In this document: in pieces, positions 13,983-25,944 of the stretch
Layout of the letters: each line of letters begins with the position of its first letter
Numbering within the stretch: position 1 is the stretch's first letter
Source: Pocillopora verrucosa
Lineage: Eukaryota; Cnidaria; Anthozoa; Scleractinia; Pocilloporidae
Assembly (NCBI RefSeq): GCF_036669915.1
Contig: NC_089315.1
Location: forward strand, 410,439 to 474,438
Length of the DNA: 64,000 nt
Direction: 5' to 3'
Notes under the pieces: generated by a model
What the model saw: the letters and a program-made list of their open reading frames with translations, nothing else
The model's database searches: none
What the model was told of the DNA's origin: nothing
Position numbers and translations under genes: made by a program

Positions 13983-16900
13983 CTATTTTGACTTCCTTCC
14001 AAATTTAACTTTCTTTCCTTTCTTGACACCTTTTTTTAATGGCTTCAATTTCACAGATTTCTTGACTTTTCTCTCTTGCTTGTATTTTTGATGTTCTGTT
14101 TCTTTTAAGGATATCTTGGTTGTTTCTGAGTTATCAACTATTTCAGAATGTTTCCTCTTTTTACCAGGAACTGTTGCAACATCTCTAGGCCTTTTCTTTT
14201 TGTGGACTTTTGGAAAAAGCTCTGAAATGGAAGAATAGTTGAGATAACCTTTTCAAAGTAGATAAAAGGAGATTATCTAGAGATTAGGGGGTAAGATGTG
14301 ACAAACAAAGAATTTACCAGGATCAGGTTCTTCGCCAACCTCCTGTCTGTACCAGTCTGCATCATCATTATCCACTATATCACCTGTGTCCATATTAACA
14401 TCATCTGTCATAAAGAGAATGCTGTTTGTTTCTTGTAACATTTTGTCTATAAGTACAATGCGCCATGTGAATTGCTTCATCCCATCCACGGAAAATAAAA
14501 TCCCATCTTATTTATCCACTTAAGAAGCTGCCTGTTGGCATATTTGCGGAGAATGAGTCCCCAGTTTACCATACAAGGTCATATAATTCACAGTTTGGTT
14601 GCATGTATTAACTTGGCTTAAAAAATTATAATGACAGTCATGTAAGAACATCTTACTGTCTTTAAGTCAATTAAAGTGAAAACAAAGTGCTGCACATGAG
14701 CAAAGAATGCTGTACATGAAGCAAAGCATTACACACAAATCAAAGGTTCCTGTACTGTGAGGTATGTAGATTCCTATATTGGCAAGACCTGATGATGCTT
14801 GTAACTGCACTTAATATCTGTATATCAAAAGACACTCACCAATGTTATCACCACCTTCCTTAAGCTTTAGGTTCTTTTTCTGTCCTTCTATACTTCGCAC
14901 TCTGTTAAATCAAGAACATTTCCCACTTGAGTAAATTCAGAAAGAGAGAAGCAGTAAATATTATAAAGCTGCATATAGATGACATTAATTTTATAAAAAA
15001 AAGGAGTTTTTCCTCTTACTAATTAGTCTGGGAACATATTTGTACTTAAGAGTAACCACTTCTATCACTGACAGAGAAAATAACATTTCATGATAGCATA
15101 CTTGTTTAAAGCTTTCTCTTTTTCTTTCCTCTTGACATTCTCTTGTTGCTGTTTCTTTCTTTGCTCCTTTAATTTCCTGATGAATAAGAGTTTTTAATCA
15201 GTTAAAAAAAATTGTCATCAGCTTTTATTTTTAAACAAACTTTTAAGTTAATGGTATTCATTATTGACACAAACAAAGCAGTTGGGCTCTAAGAAGAAAA
15301 AAGAAAATACTCACATTCAAGCAAAATAAAAAATAAATTGTTCTAACCAAATATCCATTTACCTAAAGGCAGCAAATAATTCTTTCCCAGAGAGCCAAAA
15401 ACTCATATTTTGTGGTTCCAATTTAATCTAGGTTTAATGTATGTGTTTTACAAACCAGTTTAATTCTCAACTCTCTTAGTTTGTTTCAGATCAAAATAAT
15501 GAATACATGACAAAGTGAAGCATAAAATCCCTTTTTTAAAAATCACTCATGACCACTAGGACATGAGTTGTATACCTTGCTTCATCTCTACGCCTTTTCA
15601 TCTCTTTTATTTCCTCTGCTGTCTTTTTCACTTAAAAAAAGAAAAAAAAAAACACTGTTGTTATTAGTTTGTGTTCTGCTTTTTACTTAAGTTACATTTA
15701 TTGTACCCTCCAACTGTAGAACTATGGTCACTGGAAATGTCTTAAGTAACCAGAAAATATCCTGTTTTACTTCCAAATATTATAAGAATAGGATGTGCTG
15801 AATTTAAAGTACTTAGAAGACTATCTGGAACAGATAAAATTTGAGGCTCAAATTTGATGGTGCCTAATACAATGTATTTGATAACAGAACATTTTTTACG
15901 ACAAGCCCTCACCAAATTCATGAAAAAGAACCTCCCCTGAGCACAATCCTTCTTCAATCTTCACAAGCTGAAGGCTCATTCGGGGCCCAAGCTAAAAAGA
16001 AGAAAGAAGGCATATTACTTTTTAACTATATGAAACAGGCTGCAAATCAGCACAATTGAGCAATACAGAAAAAAATGACTATTCAAATATCCAAATAGTT
16101 GTACCTCAGTAAGACGTATTGCACTTTGTTGTGCCTTAACATTTCCCCTTCCTGGTACATTCTGTGGTAAGGTCACCCTCGAGTCAACTGGTTCTTCACC
16201 TTCACTCTCTGAGCCATAACCACATCCACCTCTATGGTAAGACAACCACAATGCCACAATTGAATTAGAATGAGTACATTCATTTGATACTTTTTCCTTA
16301 TGGTTCAAAGTATATGTCACATTCAGTTTAACATATCAACTGTTTAAAATTTTGCTGAAGTTATGTTATCTAAAATGTCCTTAATTGATCTGCACAGGTT
16401 AATAATATGTAATCTAAGTCCTAGCCAGAAGTGATGACTGAAATAAGCATGGATTTTTTCAAACTTCTCTTATTGCAGTGACTAAAACTGAGGTTAACCT
16501 TTGAAGACCAATAACTCATCAATGATTTCATTCAAAACATGGTTTATTTTGATTTTGTAATCTTGTAATCTATTGGAGACAAGTGACCTTTACTCCATGT
16601 TTACCCAACAATTCCCGCATTTTCTCTTAATTTTATCTCTGCCAGAAAACAACATTACCAAAAATATCAAGTACTGTGTGATATAGCTATACCTCAGGAC
16701 ATAATCACTGATATCACTCAGTTGTGCCATGTTAGGAAGTTTTGTTTGAATCAGTTTTTTCACTCCACGGCTTATTCCAATGGGAGCAGCTTGAATATTA
16801 CTAAAAAAGAAAAACAGAATTCAAGTTAAATGCTGACAAGACTTCAATCTTAAGTTTGCAATCCATTGCATTTTAATTTCAAGTAAAGGGAAGGCAATGC

Positions 16901-19900
16901 TATTGTATTTTTATTGTGAAACTCAGAAAGATGTATAACCACTTTGATTTGAATCTGATAGGTCAGAAATTGTGTATTGATCAATCACAATGAAGTTTAG
17001 CAAATGCAAGCAAACCTTAAAAGCACAAACCACCAGTAGTAAGTTGTGGTTGTAAGTTGCAGTTTGGTTTTCTGATTCCTAATTGGCTTTTCTTTGAACC
17101 ACAAAACATTCTTTAATTGTTGAAATTAAGATATCCTTGCAGCTAAGAACACTACTGAAACGAGTAGTTGAAAATAGGACCTGAAAAAAAATTCAGGCCC
17201 ATACGGGATTTGAACCCATGACCTCTTTTTTTCAGGTCCTATTTTCAACTACTCATTTCAGTAGTGTTCTTAGCTGCAAGAATCTCTTAATTTCATCTCT
17301 TCACCACAATGCAAATATATGAATTTCATATAATTATCTAAAATCATCATTCTTTAATTGTTTTGGGGGGTTCAGTACTTTCTGTGGTCATAATCATGTC
17401 TGAAACCAGTCTGTGACACACTCAGTTTGGAAACCACAAGCACATAACAAACAGTTTGTCAAAATTTTTTAAACTGTTTACAAATTAATCCAAGGCAATT
17501 TTAAAAACTTCTAAACATATCAACAGAGACATTAGCTTATTGGCTATTGGCCCTGGGAAACTTGTAATCAATGGAAAGGTCTGACTTACATGTACAAGAC
17601 ATTGTACAATTATATGATGCATACCAGTGAATATAACAAAAGAATAAGTATAATAAAAGAATAATGGCACCAATTACTCTGGAGTTTGAATGACTAAATG
17701 TAGACTAAATAAAAAATTCACTTGCTTTAAGTGCCAAACACTAGACTTACTAATGCCTGAAGTCAATAATTTTAGTGTCTGAGTTGTAATTCAACAAAAC
17801 GCATCTTCTTATTCCTGAGAGGTGAACCTGAAGTAAGGAAGTGAATTCACCAAGAGTTAAAGCACTTTAACATAATTCATGAAAGTTTGACCACAATTCA
17901 AATCTGCCATCATCTACAAAGTAATATTGATTCAACATTCATCCAGTGCAAGCTGCATATTACCCTCTGCAAAATCAGAATAAGTCTGCCATGTGATAGT
18001 TAAGGAGTTTAATTATAATAAAAGCATTTGAGTATTCTTCTTCCCCTATTCTGCCTTCCTCTTACCATCAAGGGCTTTTTCACTCATTATTATTCTCCCA
18101 CAAATTTTAGATGGTTGACTCACATTTTCACAAAGAAATGCGTCAAAGTGTTCACACATATCAAACATAGGCTATTTCATCCTTACATTTTGAATAAATC
18201 TCATTTCACAATTTTGAAATTTTAATAACTATTTTAAACAAATTTAAATTACCTTTTGGATGTTGATTGAAGGAAATAAATTTTGAAACATTGTGGTCAT
18301 CAGCTTCATTGATAAGCTATCCGTGGAGAATCCATTCAACACCAGCTAAGAAAAGAAGTCATAGCACATTAGATAATATTCACATGTGTAAGGTGCTACA
18401 CAAGTATTAAATCATTATCATAAAGGAAAATGGAATGAAGTCCAAAATCCCTCCAACACCAAACCTTGCTATATATTATCAGCCCACATGGTTACATTCC
18501 CATTTGCCTCTTAAAAGAAAACAATACTTGTACATCTGATTAGATAGAGCCATCCTCCTCTCCTCTGGGAAAAAAGCCCCTCTTCTGTAATCATTTTCCA
18601 ATTACTAAGATGAACTTGATTTTTTGGGACGTTTTGAAGTGTAATTAAAATTAAGAATTTATTTCCATCAACCTTGGTACATGTAGCCTTGTTCAAAACA
18701 TTTTCTTTTTATTCTAATTTATTCTTCCCACTTGGATAGAAGTCCCCTTGTTACACTCTATCTAGTAAATTCCATTGTCAATTGTTTTATTTTCTGTACT
18801 CTTTCCATGACAAAGCCCTGTTTGACTAACACAAATGACTCCATCTTACCAAAGGAGGCTTCTTAAATTGACTTCCAAATGTCTTGGGTTTTTTAAGTAA
18901 AGATATCACATCCCTCACAAGTGAATACTGCAGTAAAAGTGGAAAAGGGATTAGTTTTTCCCAGATAAGACATCATATGTTAAATTGACCTTGTAAAGTG
19001 ATCCCTTTCACTCTAAAAGGGACCTTGCAAAATTAACCATCTACAAATTTGGTTTCCATAATTATGCACCAACAAAAAAGATGAACTTTTATTACAGCAA
19101 ACATGCCTTTATTAATACTATTAAGAGATCAGTTTACCTCTTGAATTTTGAATGTCAGTGTTGGTCCTCTAGGTATGCGGCAAAACCTCTATATAACCAA
19201 CCAAACAAATTAATCATCTACAACTGGACAAAAAAATCCTTATAATATAATTATCTGGTTTTCAATGCACCAGTGTAACTGTTATTGATAGAAAGATACA
19301 GAGAGTTTGATTGTAAATGCAACATTGTTTTCAGTTCCATTTGATCTTTACTCACCAAATATGTTCCAATTTCAGTTTTCGACAGCATCAGTAAGTGCGT
19401 CACACCCAGAGGGCCAGCAACATGAACAAAGTCCTTCAAAACATTTTTCTTATTTACCTGAAATTTTTAATTCAACGAAGACAAATGCACACAGTCAGAG
19501 AAGTGTTAAATGGTTTAACATCACTTCGCTAACAAATTGGATTCCACCCTGTGCAAGCAATTACTGCAAATAACCCTTAAGTTGAGCGTTATAAAGATCG
19601 TGAATACGCTTAATGTGCATTACCTTACCTTTAAATTAGTTGCAGTGTACGGTTCCATAACATGTCTCAAGTCCATCTCAAGTTGAAGCACACATTTCCC
19701 CACATCCCCCCTGTGCATGACAAAACTGTGAGGTATTTTGTTGATTTCTGCTTCTGTTGGATCTTGATGGGTCTTTCTCTTCTTCTAAAGAGTGCAAATG
19801 AGAAGAAACGCTAACTATAAAACACAAACAACCAATCTAAACAACGCATGGATGGGAGAATATTTTACGGAATCCTTGTCTCATATTTCGAAGATGGTTA

Positions 19901-19940
19901 CAGACTGAAACAATTTACGTACCCTTTTTCCTTTCCCCAT
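13983..19940 (-). CDS. PPAN: Peter Pan homolog (Ssf1-type Brix protein), 15 coding exons
   Basis: PPAN/Ssf1 is a nucleolar Brix-domain factor needed for large ribosomal subunit assembly (pre-27S rRNA processing). Minus-strand exons: 19940-19923, 19784-19629, 19457-19356, 19188-19138, 18927-18850, 18345-18253, 17827-17751, 16800-16693, 16231-16105, 15991-15913, 15630-15576, 15176-15102, 14901-14840, 14404-14318 and 14221-13983. All phases agree, giving 468 residues (human 473). Landmarks: PHSFVMHRGDVGK, MDLRHVMEPYTATNLK, VHVAGPLGVTHLLMLSKTE, TMFQNLFPSINIQK (Brix core), GRGNVKAQQSAIRLTE and LGPRMSLQLVKIEEGL. After these come a Lys/Glu/Arg-rich coiled segment, an acidic DNDDADW patch and a very basic nucleolar-type tail ending KFGRKSK. 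It has a CACGTG box at 20031-20036 in the promoter shared with the next gene. Confidence 0.95.
17136..17280. repeat. Snap-back inverted repeat around a tRNA-like B box (SINE-derived), in PPAN intron 7
   Basis: Two nearly perfect 55-bp arms (17136-17190 and 17226-17280) face each other around a 35-bp centre. The centre contains GGGATTTGAACC (17206-17217), the antisense of a polymerase III B box. The flank AATATATGAATTTCATATAA just to the right resembles the 3' part of the SINE at 54220-54420. This looks like a SINE copied into a fold-back arrangement. Confidence 0.7.
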
Positions 19941-20110
19941 CCTCGAAATAATCAGTTAAGGTTGTCCTGATGGTCAAAAATAAATAGTTTTCCTCGCCAT
20001 GCGCTACAAAGACAACTCAAAGGCAAGTCGCACGTGTATGAAAACAGCCAGGCGTTAAACTCGGGAGAACCGGTATGGAATGGCACTAGTCTTCCTCTGT
20101 CCTTTACAAT
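19941..20110. promoter_or_regulatory. Shared divergent promoter of PPAN (-) and the XPA_C/macro-like gene (+)
   Basis: Only 170 bp separate the two start codons. The interval includes a CACGTG E-box at 20031-20036, the type of site used by Myc-family factors at ribosome-biogenesis genes. No TATA box is evident. One bidirectional promoter is the simplest reading. Confidence 0.6.
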
Positions 20111-22630
20111 ATGGCGGATAATTTGAACGACACCGGTCGTGATAAAGTAGTCTCTAAAGGGTTGGCGAAAAGGAAATACCTGCTTGTGGATAACGATTTG
20201 GAAGGATTAGAGTTTACATTAAAGGATAACCCCGTCAATAAAAGTTATGGTTAGCACGGATTTATTTTCTACCTGAGTGGGTTTAATTGTGCTGGAAAGA
20301 GTGTTTACATTCTATATTTTATGTTTTCGATCTTCTTTTCTAGCTCCCATGAAAATATTTAAACGGTCCGAGGTAGAGTCCGTCGCTATTTCGAAATGGA
20401 GAAGTATGGAAAAACTGGAAAATGAGCTGGAAAAGAGAAGGCGACAGAACTCAAAGTTAGAGGAAAGAAAAGAGGAAGAAAAAAGACACTTTTGGGAGAG
20501 AGAGGAGTTATTTGAACCTCTTAAACCATTCATGGAGAATATAGAGCTGCCATCTGAGAGGGTGTCGCCATATTTTAGAGAAAAACGAGATAGACCACAA
20601 GGTGATGTATCGATGGGCCTTAGTGACTCACAAGAATTATGCTCTTTGGATTTGTCTTAGTAATGACAAAAAAAGAGACATTGGAAATATCATGCAAATG
20701 GAATGGGATTTGCTGGGTAATGCGTTTTTAAAAAGCTTCTTGGCATCTTTCAACGTATCTTGCGTTCACAGAATTTAACCAAATAACTTCAAATTTTCAG
20801 ATCTTGGAAGGATCCATCTACAGAGGGCTTCTACCTTTATCGAGACCAGGAAGGTTTTGAAAGTTGGAGGACTAAGGGCAACAAACCTATTTAGTCAAAT
20901 TATATTTAACATCTGAATATGCCCTTGTGTCATATCAGTCTATCTAATGTTAGATGTATACACAATTTTTGTGCTGACATCTATCATGATTTATTGTTTA
21001 CAGCTAGTGAAAGTATTTACAGTCTCCTTGAGTGTGATGTGATCCTGTGCTTTTGTGACTGCCTGCACAGCATCCCACCTGATTGTATGTAACTTTTATT
21101 AAAAAAAAAAACATATCAACATATTTTGTTATAACATGCATTTTCAGTGCTCTAAATTGCATGCAAGCAATCTAAATTATATTTGAACTTTGATCAAAAC
21201 TCACTGCAGCTGGCAGTTGTTGTTATCTTTTTATTATTGTAAACTAACTTTCACTTACATTTTAGTTGTGGCTCGTCAACTATTCAAAAACTTTCCAGAA
21301 GCCAGACTAGTGGACAAAAAGACACCCTATAATGAGAGACGGAAAATGGGGCATTTTTCCTGGACCTCTAGTGCATCATCTGAAAAAATAATAGTCAATT
21401 TATATGTAGTGCATAAGGTATGTAACAATTACTCTTGAAATCATCAGATCATAGCTTCTCAATGTGATTGTTTGATGTATGCAAGCCCATTGGCTCAAAC
21501 TGCAGCATGAGAGACAACTTTTATTGGCTTTCTTCAAATACACCTTCATTCAGTTTTGCTTTTATATTCTTTTTTGCTTACATCATAAAAGTATTTTCAG
21601 AACTGAAATAAAATAAAGAACAAATACCAAAAACTGGTCTAGACTTAGAATATATTTTTTGTTGGATGAAATTGTGCTTTCTGATTTAAGAACAAAAATA
21701 ACCCCAATAGCAACAGGCTACATTTTTAAGGCCTTAGCGTTTGGAGAATTTCTAACTTGAAGTTACTTCAATTGAAACACTGATGATGTTCTTGTCTCTC
21801 TCTTGTTCAATTTTTGATTTGACTAACAGAAACAATGAAAATGAAGGTTTTTCTCTCCATCTACTTAAAGGAGTGTCATGGATGTTAGCTTTTACTTTTT
21901 TATCTGCAGTGGAAGGGTGCTCCTCAAAGACAAGAATCTTCATCATTGATGAGTTTTGATGCTCTTGCTATCTGTCTCAAAAGGCTCTCGGCTTTGCTCT
22001 CCAAGACACTGCAAACTGATGGGCGGCTGAGTAACAGTTTAAACATTGGAACTTACTTGCCATACAGAGTGGACTCTGAAATGTGTAAGGTCTTTGTGGA
22101 AATGTAGATGCAATCTGAATTGAGAGCATGGTATGAGTCTGCTTTTAAGTAATCTGGGAAAAATTGAAGAAAAAGCAATTTTTGATCATGATATACTATG
22201 TTTTTGATGATTAATCTAGTGTATTTTTTATGGTTTTTTCAAGAGACTTGAAACATCACTGGTAGAACTCAATAATGCCTTCCATATGGTTGGGAATTTC
22301 TCCTTTAAACAGATTTTTATGAATTTACATAAATTCCACAGATAGCAAAGATAGGCACAGATACTATTGAGTACTAGATTGTCTAATTGGGGAGGGGGGG
22401 TGTCTTGTCTGTTGTCCCCCTCCCCTCCAGTTCCCCCAGCTTCTGACAATTGCACCTTATTCCCAAATTCATGCAAGACAGTTTGGTTTGTGTGGGTGCA
22501 TACTCACTACACTTTCACTTGTAGTAATGTTTTGTGGCTCTTTCCAACAGTCAAAAGAGCTCTAGAAGAAAATATGGAATATCCTGTGAGGGTGTATGCC
22601 AACACAACCAAAGACTCATCCCCAAAATGA
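20111..22630 (+). CDS. XPA C-terminal-like domain plus divergent macrodomain-like domain (predicted, seven exons)
   Basis: Exons: 20111-20249, 20344-20601, 20801-20893, 21004-21084, 21266-21417, 21910-22084 and 22551-22630. All phases agree, giving 325 residues. Residues about 17-105 resemble the C-terminal half of XPA/Rad14 after its zinc finger. KYLLVDNDLEG and DNPVNKS correspond to XPA's YLLKDCDLE and KNP; MKIFKRSEV corresponds to its MKLYLK..; a WRSMEKLENELEKRRRQN helix aligns with WGS.EAL.EAKEVRQEN. No zinc-finger cysteines precede it. Residues about 145-320 look like a macrodomain related to the OARD1/Poa1 type: CDVILCFCDC, VARQLFKNFPEA, IIVNLYVVHKWKG, SFDALAICLKRLSALLSK, NIGTYLPYRVD and a closing YPVRVYA strand. 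The glycine-rich ligand loop is not typical, so activity is doubtful. The exon 3 donor (TTTA|GTCAAA) is weak and is the least certain join. Reading through exon 2 would give a shorter product ending at 20660. AATAAA lies at 22911-22916. A broken copy is at 31853-32466. Confidence 0.6.
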
Positions 22631-23807
22631 TCAGCTGCAGAGAGAATTCTGATACAACAATGTGTCATAAAATGAAGAGAAGGAACACTTTACCAAAAGT
22701 GAAAAACTTATACCATATATGAGGTCGAGAATGGATATTTTGAGAGGTTTTAAATGGCCTCTTTTCCCTCATAACAGATCATTAGGAGTACTGCAGCAAT
22801 TGATAATGAAATGAGTGGTAATGTTGTTGTCTTAAAGAAAATACTAATAGTTTTCTGAACAGCAAAAGATTATGAGACTTTTAATCAGTGACAGTTGATA
22901 TTTTTACCGAAATAAAAAGGAAAAGAGAAGAGTTATCAGTAGTTTAAACATCAATACAATTGAAGGACTTGGCTTTGTTTGTTCTCTTGTTGGTTTTTCC
23001 AATGAACAGCCAGACAGGTCTTATTTAATCTGGCAACATCTCTCTTGTGTGTTCATTAAATTGACATTTTTCTCGGTGTTTGTCTTTTCTCTTTGCCATA
23101 TTTGTTACTTAATGTGATTGGCGCACCCATCACGCAACTTAATAAGCATGAATAAAGGAGTAAGTTTGTAAAGCTACGGTGGGTGGTATCACGAGATAAT
23201 ATTTTGCCCTTTTGCTTTGGTTACGTTTATATATTATGTATACATTTTGTCTTTTTGGCAGATCAGCAATTGCGCGTGATAAAAACTAGACATAACGTAA
23301 GGTTTATTCTGGGCTCAAAATCAAGAAATGAGCGTAATTTAAATGAAAATAGAGTGCAGAAAATGTGTCATGAAGAATGAATAATGAACTATGGTCAAGT
23401 GGCGCCATGTTTAACATTAAAGCTGAAAGAGACTTATTACCATTTGAATGGGTCAATCTTGATTCCATGGGATTTGGGAGTTTGTTTGACTTCCTGTAGG
23501 CATAATTTACCGGAAACACGGTTACATTATATTTATAGCCCCACCCTTATCAGTTTGATATTATTTCAAATAGCTCTTTGAATTAGTCGGAAAAAAGATA
23601 TGTAATCAAAATAAACGCATATTTTTGTGTACAAAACCGGAAGTACTCTCTGAATGCATTCGAGAAAGTGAAATTTATACAAATTTAGCTACTTTCAACG
23701 GCTTGTACAAGGTGAGGTACACAGCTAAGGAAAGACTTAGTATGGATGCAGAATGAGGGAGATGGCTTAATGTATGCTCAACCCTGTTGTACGACAAAAA
23801 ACCCAAA
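22631..23807. other. 3' flank of the XPA_C/macro-like gene, no further gene
   Basis: Contains the 3' UTR and polyadenylation signal (22911-22916), then duplicated non-coding DNA. A 65-codon open frame near 23183-23380 also exists in the right copy, but nearly all differences between the two change amino acids. I regard it as chance. Confidence 0.5.
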
Positions 23808-23810
23808 AAC

Positions 23811-24508
23811 TATTCTCATCTTTCTACAGAAAATTAAATTCAGTCATGAATAACCATGCGCCTGTTAAAATTTTATCCAAACGTAAAATTAAACAACTTG
23901 CAAAACCGTGGATAACAAAAGGAATAAGGACATCAATAAAAATAAAGAACAAGCTATATGTAAATGGAATACACAGCAAATATAAATATTATAGAAATAA
24001 AGTTACAAACCTTATTCGTTTGAGTAAAAAACGTCATTACTATGATTTCTTTGAGAAAAATACAAATAATATGAAAAAGACGTGGAAAGTAATAAATGAA
24101 TTAATAAATAACCAAAGGACAAAAAACAGAGTGTTAACGAAGCTGAAAGACCCAAGCAATAACAATCAAATAACACAAAATCCTTCCAGATTACCAAATA
24201 TTCTAAATAAGCATTTTGCAAGTGTTGGTAATTTACTAGCAAGTAAATTGCCAAAGAAAGATAACTATATGAGTTATCTTGGTAAATTGAAATCACCTGA
24301 TTCTTCCTTCTTTTTCAAACCCATTACACCAGAAGAAGTTAAACAGGAAATATTATCCTACCAAATAGTAAATCCTGTGGCTTATACTCCTGCCCTACAC
24401 AACTGCTTAAAACTTCTTGCAATATCATATCTCCAGCTCTTTCTCATATTTTCAATTTATCTGTTATCCATGGTGTCTATCCTTCAAAACTTAAGATTTC
24501 TAAAATAA
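23811..24508 (+). pseudogene. LINE ORF2, N-terminal fragment (linker between endonuclease and RT)
   Basis: Open frame of LINE ORF2 upstream of the RT fingers. It contains NNHAPVK, KPWITKGIRTSIK, NKLYVNGIHSKYKYYRNKVT, the KKTWKVINELINN stretch, and LNKHFASVGN...ASKLP before TPEEVK. These are typical of the pre-RT part of jockey/CR1-like elements. The in-frame ATG at 23774 and the first dozen codons are host DNA, not element. The frame is lost near 24345-24370: the expected LPNSKS and LYSCPTQLLKTSCNIIS continuation lies in another frame, so a single small indel separates it from the RT. No endonuclease is present. Confidence 0.75.
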
Positions 24509-25944
24509 CGCCAATATATAAAAGTGACGACGAGACCGACCCTTCAAACTATCGACCAATATCTCTTTTGTCTAATTTTAATAGGATTTTTGAAAAACTT
24601 TTGTATTACCGGATGAAGGAATTTATTGACAAAAACAACCTATTGTACTCCTCACAGTATGGCTTTCGCAAGTCACATTCCACAGAGCATGCAGTACTTG
24701 ATATTGTCGAAGATATACTACGTAATATGGATAAACGGTACTTCTCATGCGGTGTCTTCATTGATCTGAAAAAGGTATTTGATACGGTCAATCATGAAAT
24801 ATTACTCGATAAATTGAACTTTTACGGTTTCCGTGGATTGATAAATGACTGGTTTCAATCATATTTAAAAAATAGAACACAAACAATTCAGATTGGAGAG
24901 CACTTATCAACAAAACTTATCTCTCCCTGTGGTGTCCCCCAGGGATCAGTCCTTGGACCTCTTCTATTTTTACTTTACATAAATGACATTCACCTTTGTT
25001 CTGATAAACTAAAATTTTATCTCTTTGCGGATGATACTAATATACTTTATGCTGATAAGAATCTTAAGGCGATCGAGCAAACGGTTAATGTAGAGTTGAA
25101 TAACGTACATGACTGGTTAACTACAAATAGGTTGACATTGAATACAAAAAAATCAAATTTCTTAATTTTTCGTCCTCGTCAGAAAAAAATGCATTTTTCT
25201 CCACAAATAGGTATTTTAGATTGTGAGACAAACCGAAGAGTTAGTTTAGAGCAAAAAAGTTATATCAAATATCTAGGCGTTTTAATTGATCAAAATTTGT
25301 CATGGAAAAACCATGTTGACTCTGTTATCGTAAAAATAAGTAAAACAATAGGGATGATTGCAAAGCTGAGGTACTTCGTTCCCTCTACTGTCCTTGTAAA
25401 TATTTACAATTCATTAATTCTACCTTATATAACTTATGGACTCCTTGCCTGGGGCAATGCGTCAAATGCTTATTTAAACAAGATTTTAGTTCTTCAAAAG
25501 CGAGTTTTGCGCTTAATCTATTTCACCGATCGAAGAGAGCATGCCATCCCTTTATTTGCCAAAGCAAAAATTCTGCCTGTTACGTTCCTATATTATGAAG
25601 CCGTAAGTAAACTTATGTTTGATGTGCACAACCAGAGGGCTCCCATTAATATTTTGAAACTATTTACTAAAACATCTCATATTCATACCTACAATACTCG
25701 ATCATCCAAATCGCAGCTCTTTAGTACAAAGTACTCTAGACTTAACCTACAAAAAAAGGCTTTCTCGCGTGTTGGTGTCAAAATTTGGAATAAGATACCA
25801 AAAGAATTCAAAACGTTATCAAAACATTCCTTTAATAAACAAATAAAAACGTCTTTATTTCAGATACTAGATAATGAAGATTCTTATCTTGATGTTGAAA
25901 AGATCTCCTCTAAACTTAAGGACTGCATAATTAAAACAAATTGA
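24430..25944 (+). CDS. LINE ORF2, reverse transcriptase and C-terminal region
   Basis: Non-LTR reverse transcriptase in one long frame (open from about 24370; the first ATG is at 24568). Before that ATG the frame reads NIISPALSHIFNLS and YKSDDETDPSNYRPISLLSN, the RT 0/1 blocks. Then come QYGFRKSHSTEHA (block 2), FIDLKKVFDTVNHEIL (block 3/A, first catalytic Asp), CGVPQGSVLGPLLFLLYIND (block B), FADDTNIL (block C, the catalytic Asp pair), NTKKSNFLIF (block D) and YIKYLGVLID (block E). The C-terminal region has LPYITYGLLAWGNAS and YNTRSSKSQLF as in jockey/CR1 proteins. No RNase H is seen. The RT itself is intact, but the element cannot move without its endonuclease and 5' end. Confidence 0.88.
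   Translation, partial: SPALSHIFNLSVIHGVYPSKLKISKITPIYKSDDETDPSNYRPISLLSNFNRIFEKLLYYRMKEFIDKNNLLYSSQYGFRKSHSTEHAVLDIVEDILRNMDKRYFSCGVFIDLKKVFDTVNHEILLDKLNFYGFRGLINDWFQSYLKNRTQTIQIGEHLSTKLISPCGVPQGSVLGPLLFLLYINDIHLCSDKLKFYLFADDTNILYADKNLKAIEQTVNVELNNVHDWLTTNRLTLNTKKSNFLIFRPRQKKMHFSPQIGILDCETNRRVSLEQKSYIKYLGVLIDQNLSWKNHVDSVIVKISKTIGMIAKLRYFVPSTVLVNIYNSLILPYITYGLLAWGNASNAYLNKILVLQKRVLRLIYFTDRREHAIPLFAKAKILPVTFLYYEAVSKLMFDVHNQRAPINILKLFTKTSHIHTYNTRSSKSQLFSTKYSRLNLQKKAFSRVGVKIWNKIPKEFKTLSKHSFNKQIKTSLFQILDNEDSYLDVEKISSKLKDCIIKTN

Noticed and set aside
13983-19940. Box C/D snoRNA in PPAN introns (human PPAN hosts one)
   Set aside because: I looked for paired C and D boxes with terminal stems on the minus strand; the few TGATGA-like matches had no suitable D box at proper spacing.
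20344-20660. Exon 2 of the XPA_C/macro-like gene as the end of a separate short gene (stop at 20658-20660)
   Set aside because: A usable donor at 20601/20602 gives phase-consistent joins to five more exons. The short form is kept only as a possible read-through isoform.
23183-23380. Open frame of 65 codons also present at 32668-32913 in the duplicate, suggesting a conserved small gene
   Set aside because: Most base differences between the two copies change the amino acid, which is the neutral pattern of duplicated non-coding DNA. No splice or family support.
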